Shown here piece after piece: positions 25,425 through 34,756 of a stretch of DNA of 64,000 bases. The stretch comes from Nocardia anaemiae NBRC 100462 (GTDB lineage Bacteria > Actinomycetota > Actinomycetes > Mycobacteriales > Mycobacteriaceae). Each line of letters starts with the position of its first letter. Position 1 is the first letter of the stretch. The notes under the pieces were generated by a model. That model was given only the letters and a program-made list of their open reading frames with translations, made no database searches and was not told the origin of the DNA. The stretch covers positions 1 to 64,000 of the forward strand of contig NZ_BDAZ01000063.1 of NCBI RefSeq assembly GCF_001612725.1, read 5' to 3'. The translations under genes were made by a program, and so were the position numbers.

Positions 25425-25454
25425 GGCGTGGATTACCTCGAAGAGGAGATGGTC

Positions 25455-25970
25455 ATGGAAGAGCCGATGCCTGGCGCGATCAGGCAGGACGATTGGTTCG
25501 TCTTGCTGGACCCGGAGCGAAAAACCGGTTCATCCGAGTTGCCGCCGGACGCCATCGTGGGTGGCTGGCTGGTCGAGGATGACGGAACCGTTGGGCCGTT
25601 CCAGCCGAATCCAAGGTATGTACCAGGCGACGCGTCGACGCCGACTGATCCGATCGATGCGATATTGCGCCGGATTGCGGGCGGGGAACAACTCGCCGAC
25701 GATCTGCTGGGATCGATCCGGAATGCTGTTGTCGAAATTGGCTGCGACGAGCAAGACCAGCCGCTGGTGGGCACGGGACCCGACGGTGTCGTCTGTGCCG
25801 TCATAGCGACCGCGGCGACGCAGAAGCAGGACGTCGACGTAGACCGCTGGTGGCCGGTGCTTGGCAGCGAACTGCCGAACATCCTCCCGCCGGATACCGA
25901 TATCCTGCTGAACCCCAATGGTATGGCTCCCTTTCGCCTCGCCACCGACGCTTTGCGAGATGCCGACTGA
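25455..25970 (+). CDS. Type VII secretion system-associated protein
   Basis: 171 residues. DDWFVLLDPERKTGSSELPP then DAIVGGWLVEDDGTVGPFQP NPRY, and the ending DTDILLNPNGMAPFRLATDAL, match the actinobacterial family annotated as type VII secretion system-associated protein, often next to CpnT-like effectors. The ATG at 25455 is chosen because GAGGAG lies six bases upstream. It converges with the WXG100-like protein gene, four bases apart. Exact role unknown; chaperone or immunity roles are possible. Confidence 0.7.
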   Translation: MEEPMPGAIRQDDWFVLLDPERKTGSSELPPDAIVGGWLVEDDGTVGPFQPNPRYVPGDASTPTDPIDAILRRIAGGEQLADDLLGSIRNAVVEIGCDEQDQPLVGTGPDGVVCAVIATAATQKQDVDVDRWWPVLGSELPNILPPDTDILLNPNGMAPFRLATDALRDAD

Positions 25971-25974
25971 CGGG

Positions 25975-27651
25975 TCAGCGCGCGGGCTTCGGGACCGGGA
26001 CATCCACCGGCGGTGCCGGTATCGGCTCGGCATCGGCGTTCGCGGTGTCCGATCGGGATGCCTCAGGATCCCGGGGGGCGCCGATTCGCGAGGCAGGGGG
26101 CGCTGAAACCGCAGCAGGAGGTGGTGCGACCGCAGGCGCCGCTGGGGCGCTGCGCTGCTTGGGTTTCGTCCACGGCGTACGAAGTTCTTCACTGGTAGCG
26201 GGTCGTCGATCTGCTTGCGGCACTTCGCCATTGGAACCAGCATTCGTACTGTCATCTTTATTCTGCTCGGGGCGGCGGTTTCGTCGCGACCACGGGCTGG
26301 TCGAGGCAGATCTGGTCGCTCTCGAGATGGCGGACGGCGGGATCGGCCCCACCTCCGCGGCATCGTCGCGATTATCGGCGTCGGTGGCGACAATCGCATC
26401 GAGCGACTCCGAAATAACTGGGGCCGTTGATGATTGGCCGAGAGCCGACGAACTGGTTTTGGCCGTATCGCTGACGCTCGCGGAGCTGTCGGACTCGAAC
26501 GTACGGTCAGCAGGTCGCCGGTCCATCGGTTCGATTTCCACGGGTAGCGACAATCCGGGTCGGTGCGCCATCGGAGTTGCCATGGAATGTTCGGATATCC
26601 GATCCGTATTCGACGGATTGGTCGTTCCCGACGCACCGGTTCGGTCGACCAGGGCGACCTCCGCCGCATCGGGTGCTGCCGAGCGGCTCGAATCCGCGAC
26701 CGTCTGCTGCGGTCGGCGGTCGCCGGACGAGGTTGGCTCGACATCGTTCGCGGGATTCGACTCGCCGGACTTCTCGGGAACCGAGCCTGCCATTTCCCAT
26801 GGCCGAGGGCTGTCGAGGACGGGCGGAGTGACGTGTCGGCCGTTGTCGGCGTGTCCCTGGTACGGGCCGGTCGTTTCAGTGGGCCTGTTCGGCATCGTCG
26901 GCGGCTTCGTCCGATCTTCGGCAGGGGCCACCGGTTCAGCTGGGCCACTTCCGATCCTGGCCAGGTTGTCGGTGAAACGAGAGTAGTGTTCGGCGACTTC
27001 GTCGCCGAGACCGGTCAGCGCGTCGGCATGACGCCGTACCTCGGCCGGGTTCAGGTGCAACGGCTCCGCAGCGCTATCCCCGACATCGAGGAGGGCGGCG
27101 GTTGTGCGATAAGCGAATCCGGCCAAGCCCTCGACAAATCCCTGGACCACGTCTTCGAACCGTTCGAGCGCCGACTCGAGTAGCTTGCCGAAGATGTACT
27201 CCTCGATCGTGTGCTGCAATGCGGTGACGACCCGTCGCATGGCGGCTGCGACCAAGGGTTCCAACGCAGCACCCCCCGATAGCAGCAGAGCTCCAGCCGC
27301 CGCCGCGAGTGCCGCGATCTCCGCGATCGCTGCCGCTTTCATCACCGAGATCGCGGTAGCCGCCGCGTCCATGGCCCCGGCTACAGCACCACTGCCGATG
27401 CGGAACGCGGACATATGTGTCCTGTCCACGGCAGTCCAGTCAGCCAGGAGCTGGCGATATCCGGCTCCTGAATAGTCTTCTTGCAGCGCGGACATGTGAT
27501 GGTTCGCCGAGTCCAGCGTGTTCTCCAGATCGGACACGAATGTCCGGACGTGCCGTGCGGCCTCGCGGACATGATCCTCATCGACATTGACCCACGGAAT
27601 GCCGAGGAAATTGAGGAAGATCGCGACCTGCTCCGGAAGCACCACTCCCAT
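25975..27651 (-). CDS. Type VII secretion substrate with CpnT-like N-terminal helical domain and long disordered tail
   Basis: 558 residues. Residues 1-100 (MGVVLPEQVAIFLNFLGIPW, ...VREAARHVRTFVSDLENTLD) match the WXG100-like domain at the N-terminus of CpnT/ESX toxins. A glycine/alanine-rich helical block with IAEIAALAAAAGALLLSGGA follows to about 270. From about 280 to the end the protein is Ser/Pro/Thr/Arg-rich and probably disordered, with no C-terminal toxin domain visible. The ATG at 27651 sits one base after the stop of the upstream gene, so the two are translationally coupled. Confidence 0.75.
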   Translation of the reverse strand: MGVVLPEQVAIFLNFLGIPWVNVDEDHVREAARHVRTFVSDLENTLDSANHHMSALQEDYSGAGYRQLLADWTAVDRTHMSAFRIGSGAVAGAMDAAATAISVMKAAAIAEIAALAAAAGALLLSGGAALEPLVAAAMRRVVTALQHTIEEYIFGKLLESALERFEDVVQGFVEGLAGFAYRTTAALLDVGDSAAEPLHLNPAEVRRHADALTGLGDEVAEHYSRFTDNLARIGSGPAEPVAPAEDRTKPPTMPNRPTETTGPYQGHADNGRHVTPPVLDSPRPWEMAGSVPEKSGESNPANDVEPTSSGDRRPQQTVADSSRSAAPDAAEVALVDRTGASGTTNPSNTDRISEHSMATPMAHRPGLSLPVEIEPMDRRPADRTFESDSSASVSDTAKTSSSALGQSSTAPVISESLDAIVATDADNRDDAAEVGPIPPSAISRATRSASTSPWSRRNRRPEQNKDDSTNAGSNGEVPQADRRPATSEELRTPWTKPKQRSAPAAPAVAPPPAAVSAPPASRIGAPRDPEASRSDTANADAEPIPAPPVDVPVPKPAR

Positions 27652-27652
27652 C

Positions 27653-28561
27653 TCAGGTGCCGCCGTCCGCGGAGCCCGGAGCGCGGCTGGCTCCGGGAGC
27701 CCGGTAGACCTCCCACAACGAATCCGCCGAATCGCCGACGGCTGGGTCGACTTCGACACCGACGAGGGAGGACTTCTCACCGCGTGACAGTGATGTCTGG
27801 GTCATCACATCGCCTTTGGCGGCGTAGATGTCGGTGTTGGGCAGACCGCCTTGCGTGTGCAGATGCTCGGCCAGGTTCGCGGCAGCCGAACCCCCTGGCC
27901 TGGCCGGGCTGCACGAGAGGAGCACGATCGAGCTGTCCGGATTGCCAACGAACGCTCGTTCCAAATGTTGGTTGTCCGCCAGCAGCTCGCCGTAGGTTCT
28001 TCCGTCGACCTGCACCGTCTTGGTCGTCCAGCGACCCGTCTTGACCTTGATGTAGAAGGTTCGGCTATCGGCGTGCGCATGCACATATACCGGGTTCTTG
28101 CGGCTGACATCGTCGGCCCACGGCGCTTGGCGACGACGCCCGAAAGTCCACTCCGGTTTCTTCGATCCGGGGTTCTTCCTCCAGAAGGCGTAGTGCACGA
28201 AGTCCGAAGATCGGAAATCGGCACGTGCCCATCGCTCCTTGCTACCGACATCGCCACGGCGAGACGGAAACGAGACGCCGATGACCTTGCCGTTGCGGTC
28301 CTTCAGCGGCACGCTCACCACATCTTCGGCGTTGAACCGATGAAACCGGCCCGAGCCGTCCGTGCTGACGAACCGGCGCGCGCCGGTTTCGGAATCGAGT
28401 CGACCGATGTGGCGTGCGCCCTCGGCATCGGCGTGTTCGAGGCGGGAGACCGTGCCGCGAATGCGATGACCGGTCCCTGCGAGATGGCTCGAAGTGGCTT
28501 TGGCGACATTCCCGACGGCGTGGTCGAGGCGACCGATGACCCGTGCCAGTCCCGCGAACAC
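27653..28561 (-). CDS. Putative His/Cys (caspase-like 'lonely Cys') effector-domain protein coupled to the T7S substrate
   Basis: 302 residues from a GTG at 28561, with an in-frame TAG four codons upstream. The C-terminal half reads PVYVHAHADSRTFYIKVKTG (His161, His163), then GRTYGELLADNQHL and SIVLLSCSPARPGGSAAANL (Cys217), then NTDIYAAKG. A His in a beta-strand followed by an LLSCS strand and a helix resembles cysteine protease or lonely-Cys domains found at the C-termini of actinobacterial polymorphic toxins. Here it is a separate gene placed before, not after, the secretion-domain gene. No signal peptide. Activity is inference. Confidence 0.45.
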   Translation of the reverse strand: MFAGLARVIGRLDHAVGNVAKATSSHLAGTGHRIRGTVSRLEHADAEGARHIGRLDSETGARRFVSTDGSGRFHRFNAEDVVSVPLKDRNGKVIGVSFPSRRGDVGSKERWARADFRSSDFVHYAFWRKNPGSKKPEWTFGRRRQAPWADDVSRKNPVYVHAHADSRTFYIKVKTGRWTTKTVQVDGRTYGELLADNQHLERAFVGNPDSSIVLLSCSPARPGGSAAANLAEHLHTQGGLPNTDIYAAKGDVMTQTSLSRGEKSSLVGVEVDPAVGDSADSLWEVYRAPGASRAPGSADGGT

Positions 28562-28700
28562 AGCGAGGACCTATAGCCGGACAAGCAGCGGGACGAACCG
28601 GAGCATCGTGTTCATCCCTCCCACTCCGACCGGCCGCATCTGACGCCTCTACGGCCAGCCGAAACCCACGAGTTCCAGTTTCAGCCCTTCTCACAGCCGA

Positions 28701-28874
28701 GAATACCGCCCGGTCGGTCTTTGTGCGCTGTACGGCCGCCGACATGGGCGCACCGCGTCGCTGCACGGCATCGAGCCGTTCCGGGTAGACAGGGGATTGT
28801 TGAAAGTTCCGCTCGGCAAGCCGGTTCCGCACGAGCTGATCAGGCGGATCGCGACCAGGCTCGCCGAGCGGTGA
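28701..28874 (+). pseudogene. C-terminal gene fragment, possibly DUF1801-like
   Basis: One frame reads EYRPVGLCALYGRRHGRTAS then LHGIEPFRVDRGLLKVPLGK PVPHELIRRIATRLAER and a stop at 28872. The KVPLGKPVPHELIRRI ending resembles DUF1801-type proteins. No start codon or upstream part is found, so it is a remnant. The remaining part of the 28562-28885 gap shows nothing else. Confidence 0.3.
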
Positions 28875-28885
28875 CCAACGCGGAG

Positions 28886-30016
28886 TTACCAGTCGGCCTC
28901 GGTGTACTTGATGATGCCGCGAATGTTCTTGCCGTCCAACATGTCCCGGTAGCCCTCGTTGATCTGCTCCAGGGAGTACTGACGGGTCACCATATCGTCG
29001 AGGTTCAGCTGGCCCGACTTGTACAGCGACAGCAGGTGCGGCGCGTCCTGGCGGGCGTTGCCACCGCCGAAGATGCAGCCCTTCACGGTCTTCTGCAGCA
29101 TGGACAGCAGGAAGCTGTTCAGCTTGACGTCGTTCTCGTCCATCCGGCCCATGGAGGTGACGACCAGCGTGCCCGCCTTGGCGGTGAGGATGAGGCCCTC
29201 TTCGATGTATTCGCCGTGCATCTCACCCATGGTCAGGATGACCTTCTGCGCCATCCGGCCCTCGGTAGCCTCCATCAGCGGCATGATGGCGGCGGCCATG
29301 CTCTCGTAGGTGTGCGTCGCACCGAACTTCTGCGCCTGCTCGCGCTTCCACGGATTCGGGTCGATGGCAACGACTTTGGACGCACCGGAGAGCACCGCGC
29401 CCTGCAGCGCGCTCATGCCGACACCGCCGATGCCCGCGATCACCACCGTCTCGCCGGGCGCCACCTCGGCGACGTGGGTGGAGGAGCCGAAGCCGGTGGG
29501 GACGCCGCAGCCGACCAGGCAGGCGACCTCGAACGGAATGCTCTGGTCGATCTTGACCACCGAAGTGTGGTGCACCGTCATATACGGCGCGAAGGTGCCG
29601 AGCAGGCACATCGGGATGACGTTCTCACCACGCGCCTGGATGCGGTAGGTGCCGTCGCTGATGGCCTGACCCATCAGCAGGCCCGCGCCCAGATCGCACA
29701 GCGCCATATTGCCGCTCACACACGCCGGACAGCGACCACAGGCCGGGATGAACGACAGGATCACGTGGTCGCCGACCTGCAGATCGGCGGGGCAGTTCGG
29801 CCCGAGCTTGGTGATCACGCCCGCACCCTCGTGCCCGCCCATCACCGGGAATGCGGGCATCGGTGTCGCACCGGTGACGATGTGGTGGTCCGAGTGGCAC
29901 ATACCGGCAGTTTCCATCCGGATCTGGACCTCACCGGATACCGGCTCGCCGACCTCGATCTCCTCGACCGACCAGGGCTGGTCGGTCCCCCACAGGATCG
30001 CGCCTTTCGTCTTCAT
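28886..30016 (-). CDS. NDMA-dependent (zinc) alcohol dehydrogenase
   Basis: 376 residues of the class III-like zinc ADH group. Catalytic zinc Cys is in ETAGMCHSDHH, then GGHEGAGVI. The structural zinc lobe CGRCPACVSGNMALC has four cysteines. The coenzyme fold GIGGVGMSALQGAVLSGASK is followed by AIDPNPWK. The length and the tail IRGIIKYTEADW match the actinobacterial NDMA-dependent alcohol dehydrogenases with tightly bound NAD. A KstR-like operator lies 61 bases upstream, so it may oxidise alcohols from sterol side-chain or ring breakdown (inference). Confidence 0.88.
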   Translation of the reverse strand: MKTKGAILWGTDQPWSVEEIEVGEPVSGEVQIRMETAGMCHSDHHIVTGATPMPAFPVMGGHEGAGVITKLGPNCPADLQVGDHVILSFIPACGRCPACVSGNMALCDLGAGLLMGQAISDGTYRIQARGENVIPMCLLGTFAPYMTVHHTSVVKIDQSIPFEVACLVGCGVPTGFGSSTHVAEVAPGETVVIAGIGGVGMSALQGAVLSGASKVVAIDPNPWKREQAQKFGATHTYESMAAAIMPLMEATEGRMAQKVILTMGEMHGEYIEEGLILTAKAGTLVVTSMGRMDENDVKLNSFLLSMLQKTVKGCIFGGGNARQDAPHLLSLYKSGQLNLDDMVTRQYSLEQINEGYRDMLDGKNIRGIIKYTEADW

Positions 30017-30076
30017 TCGTGTCGACCTCTCGCATGCACGGGCTTCTATGTGACTGCACCCACACTACGAGAAAAC

Positions 30077-30090
30077 TGGAACGCGTTCTA
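30077..30090. promoter_or_regulatory. KstR-like operator TGGAACGCGTTCTA
   Basis: Exactly fits the TnnAACnnGTTnnA consensus of KstR, the TetR-type repressor of cholesterol catabolism in mycobacteria and rhodococci. It is centred about 67 bases upstream of the alcohol dehydrogenase start, in a typical promoter position. No kstR gene is in the window. Confidence 0.65.
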
Positions 30091-30191
30091 GTACCGGGTC
30101 GAAAATTCGTCGACACGGATTGACGGAACCCCCGAACGAGTTCCAGTTCGACCCCCACCGCGAACCCGTCCCGATCCGATATTGCCCGACT

Positions 30192-30767
30192 TCAGCCGCG
30201 CACGTCGTGCACATGGTGGATTACGTCGTGCAGGAAGTAGGCGGCCAGGGATTCGAGCGTGAAGACCGAGCCGTCGCTGCGCCGCGCGTGGTTACCGAGG
30301 GCGGCTTCAGGGACCGACGCGAAGGCGTTCGCGACGGAATCGGCCGCGTCGATCAGCTCCGCGGCGACTTTTCGCGGATCCTGCTTGTCGTATTGATCGG
30401 CGATGGCGGTGACGTCCTGATCCCAGTTCGAGAACACCGGGACCCCGTCGGCGGACTCGTGGCCTTGCGCGTCGAACCCCGGAACCTTCGGATCCACCGC
30501 ATCGGTGCGGGCCGCGACGGCCGCGCGGTAGGTGAAGATTCGGCAGACGTCGCGAACGTGGGCGGCGTATTCGAGCGCCGACCAGGTGGAGTCGTCCGGG
30601 CGGACGGCGGCGTCGGGACGGTCGAGCGTTGCCGCCAGGCGGCCCGCGTATTCGCGGGCCAGAGCGGGCACCGCAGCATAGGTGATCGACTCCGGATCGA
30701 ATCCGCATTCGGGACACGGTCGTTCGAGGACCCAGGTCCAGTTCTTGACGTCGGGAACGATTGGCAT
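30192..30767 (-). CDS. DinB superfamily protein
   Basis: 191 residues. The four-helix metal-binding fold is suggested by STWSALEYAAHVRDVCRIF (first His) and AAYFLHDVIHHVHDV (His cluster at the C-terminus). An N-terminal CPECGF knuckle may bind zinc. Related proteins act as thiol-dependent S-transferases or maleylpyruvate-isomerase-like enzymes using mycothiol or bacillithiol; the substrate here is unknown. It is separated from the phosphotransferase gene by a 76-base gap holding a perfect 12-base stem hairpin. Confidence 0.8.
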   Translation of the reverse strand: MPIVPDVKNWTWVLERPCPECGFDPESITYAAVPALAREYAGRLAATLDRPDAAVRPDDSTWSALEYAAHVRDVCRIFTYRAAVAARTDAVDPKVPGFDAQGHESADGVPVFSNWDQDVTAIADQYDKQDPRKVAAELIDAADSVANAFASVPEAALGNHARRSDGSVFTLESLAAYFLHDVIHHVHDVRG

Positions 30768-30782
30768 GCGGCTACCTTAGAT

Positions 30783-30816
30783 TGGCTGAATATCTTCAGC
30801 GATAGATATTCAGCCA
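30783..30816. promoter_or_regulatory. Long perfect inverted repeat upstream of the DinB gene
   Basis: TGGCTGAATATC and GATATTCAGCCA form a 12-base perfect stem around a 10-base loop. A smaller dyad CTGAA-tatc-TTCAG is nested in the left part. It is AT-rich and 16 bases before the DinB start, so it is more likely an operator or promoter element than a terminator; there is no T-run. Confidence 0.5.
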
Positions 30817-30843
30817 GCTATCGGCAAGATCCCGACAGGCGCT

Positions 30844-31893
30844 TCAATCCATCAGACGATGTGCCCGCTCGAAGAGTTCGAGTGTGATGGCATGCAGGAA
30901 GTCACCGACCTGCTTCGGCGCTTTCCCCGCGAATGCGCGAGCATGCGTGCCCTCCAGCACAATTCCCAGCTTGAAGCAGGCGAGCACCGTGTACCAGGTG
31001 ACATTGCTCAGGTCGCGATCGGAGAACTTGCCGTAGTGCTCGATCATGTCCTGCGGCGTCGGCAGACCGCCGACCGCACCGAGCTTGCCGATCAACGCCG
31101 CGCCCGTCGTACCCGGCTCCGGACGCGTCGCGATCTGCCAGCCGAGATCCAGCAGCGGGTCGCCGATGGTCGACATCTCCCAATCCACCATCGCGGCCAC
31201 TTCCGGACCGTCGAAGGAGAACATCATGTTGGCCAGGTGACAGTCGCCGTGCAGGATGCCGGGCCTCCACTGCGCGGGCCGATTCCGATCCAGCCACTCC
31301 CCGACCTGTCGCACACCGGGAATCTCCGGGCCCGGATACCCCGCATTGGCCGAATAGGACTCGAGTTCGCCGAGCCAGCGCGGCACCTGACGCTCCAGGA
31401 AGCCGTCCGGTTTGCCGTAGTCCTGGAGGCCGAGCGCCTGATAGTCGAGCGAGCCGAGGCGGGCGATGGCCTCCACCGCGGATAGACCCATCTGCCGCCG
31501 GATCTCCGGATCGCCCGCGTGCAACTGCGGCAATTCGTTCTGCGGGTTGAATCCGATAATGGGCTCCATCAGATAGAACACCGCGCCGAGGACGGATTCG
31601 TCCGGGCAGGCTGCGATCACCTTCGGTGCGCGTACGCCGGTTCCGTCGAGCGCGCCGAGCAGTCGTGCCTCGCGACGGATGACGTCATTGCTTTTGGCGC
31701 GCAGATGTTTCGGACCGCGGCGCAGCACATAGTCCTGACCGCCGCGCGTGAAGCGCAGCATGATGTTCTGGGTGCCGCCGCCGAGCGCGGTCACATTCTC
31801 GAACTCACCGGCAGGCAGCCCCTGCTCGTCCATCCATGTGCCGACGACGGCGAAGTCGACTAGCTCACGATCCACCTCTGACATGTCCCACAT
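30844..31893 (-). CDS. Phosphotransferase family protein (APH fold, FadE36-like)
   Basis: 349 residues. GGGTQNIMLRFTRGGQDYVL RR is the nucleotide-binding region, ILHGDCHLANMMF the catalytic Brenner motif, and MVDWEMSTIGDPLLDLGWQI the DFG-like Asp with a metal-binding stretch. Such kinases are usually encoded near acyl-CoA dehydrogenases and may phosphorylate hydroxyacyl-CoAs; no acyl-CoA dehydrogenase is adjacent here. The start is either ATG 31893 or ATG 31884. It is divergent from pabAB. Confidence 0.82.
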   Translation of the reverse strand: MWDMSEVDRELVDFAVVGTWMDEQGLPAGEFENVTALGGGTQNIMLRFTRGGQDYVLRRGPKHLRAKSNDVIRREARLLGALDGTGVRAPKVIAACPDESVLGAVFYLMEPIIGFNPQNELPQLHAGDPEIRRQMGLSAVEAIARLGSLDYQALGLQDYGKPDGFLERQVPRWLGELESYSANAGYPGPEIPGVRQVGEWLDRNRPAQWRPGILHGDCHLANMMFSFDGPEVAAMVDWEMSTIGDPLLDLGWQIATRPEPGTTGAALIGKLGAVGGLPTPQDMIEHYGKFSDRDLSNVTWYTVLACFKLGIVLEGTHARAFAGKAPKQVGDFLHAITLELFERAHRLMD

Positions 31894-31973
31894 TGTGCAC
31901 CACGCGATGAACCCAACTGAAGGCGCATGACCACAGTTTGCGCCGACCGACGCGGCGTAGGGTTCGGGGCACG

Positions 31974-34058
<2,085 letters not shown>

Positions 34059-34113
34059 GCGGCCGCCCAACCGCTCGAATTCGCACCCGTCGGGAGCCCC
34101 GCACAAGGTGCCG

Positions 34114-34608
34114 CTATTTGCGTCGGCGGGTGCGCTTCGGGGGCTCGGGTGGTGGCGGCGGAGGTTCGGCGGGTTTGCCGGTAAATCGGCCGAGGAGAGA
34201 GACGCCAGGGAGTTTGGCGAGGGCGTTGAAGAGGTCTTCACCCAAGCCGATCATCGCCTCCAGGCGGGGCAGTAATCGGTCGTAGGCGGCGAAAGCCGGA
34301 TCCGCCAGCGCGAGGGTGCGGTCCAAGCGATCGATGGTGGAGTTGAGCCGGTCGATGGCGATCGCGAGGCTCTCGATCAGATCCGGGAGCTGGGCCGCCA
34401 GCTGCGCCGAGGCCGGTGGCAGCCGCACCGCCGCATCGAAGGCCTGACCAGCGGTAAGCTGTGCGGCATCCAATACTTGACTAGCCGCCGACTGTGCCGC
34501 CTCGACCGCCGATTGCGCAGCCGCCAGAACATCGCCGGGACTCGGCACTCGCCCACCCGGCACCTTCGGAGTCGAGGCCTTCCGGCCCCCTCCCTTCGGG
34601 GTAGTCAT
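34114..34608 (-). CDS. Hypothetical Ala-rich protein with basic, proline-rich C-terminus
   Basis: About 164 residues. A Lys/Gly-rich start (MTTPKGGGRKASTPK) is followed by an alanine-rich amphipathic helical middle (VLAAAQSAVEAAQSAASQVL; IESLAIAIDRLNSTIDRLDR, possible coiled coil) and the end PPPPPPEPPKRTRRRK. No membrane helix is clear. It may be a nucleoid- or envelope-associated protein, but no family is recognised. A start 18 bases upstream (GTG 34626) is also possible. Convergent with pabAB. Confidence 0.65.
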   Translation of the reverse strand: MTTPKGGGRKASTPKVPGGRVPSPGDVLAAAQSAVEAAQSAASQVLDAAQLTAGQAFDAAVRLPPASAQLAAQLPDLIESLAIAIDRLNSTIDRLDRTLALADPAFAAYDRLLPRLEAMIGLGEDLFNALAKLPGVSLLGRFTGKPAEPPPPPPEPPKRTRRRK

Positions 34609-34756
34609 CCCTTCACTCTGCCGCACCCATAGCCCGCGAGGCCGGATATCCCCGACCGATCGGTTTGTGTCGCGTCCGCGACCACTCGCTCACACCGCCG
34701 AAGGTATGGACCGCGGCAGTCGGCGTGTCGGTGGTTCGTGGCATAGTTCGAGCACG

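Noticed and set aside
28721..30091. 456-codon plus-strand frame
   Set aside because: Antisense of the alcohol dehydrogenase; no domain in the translation.
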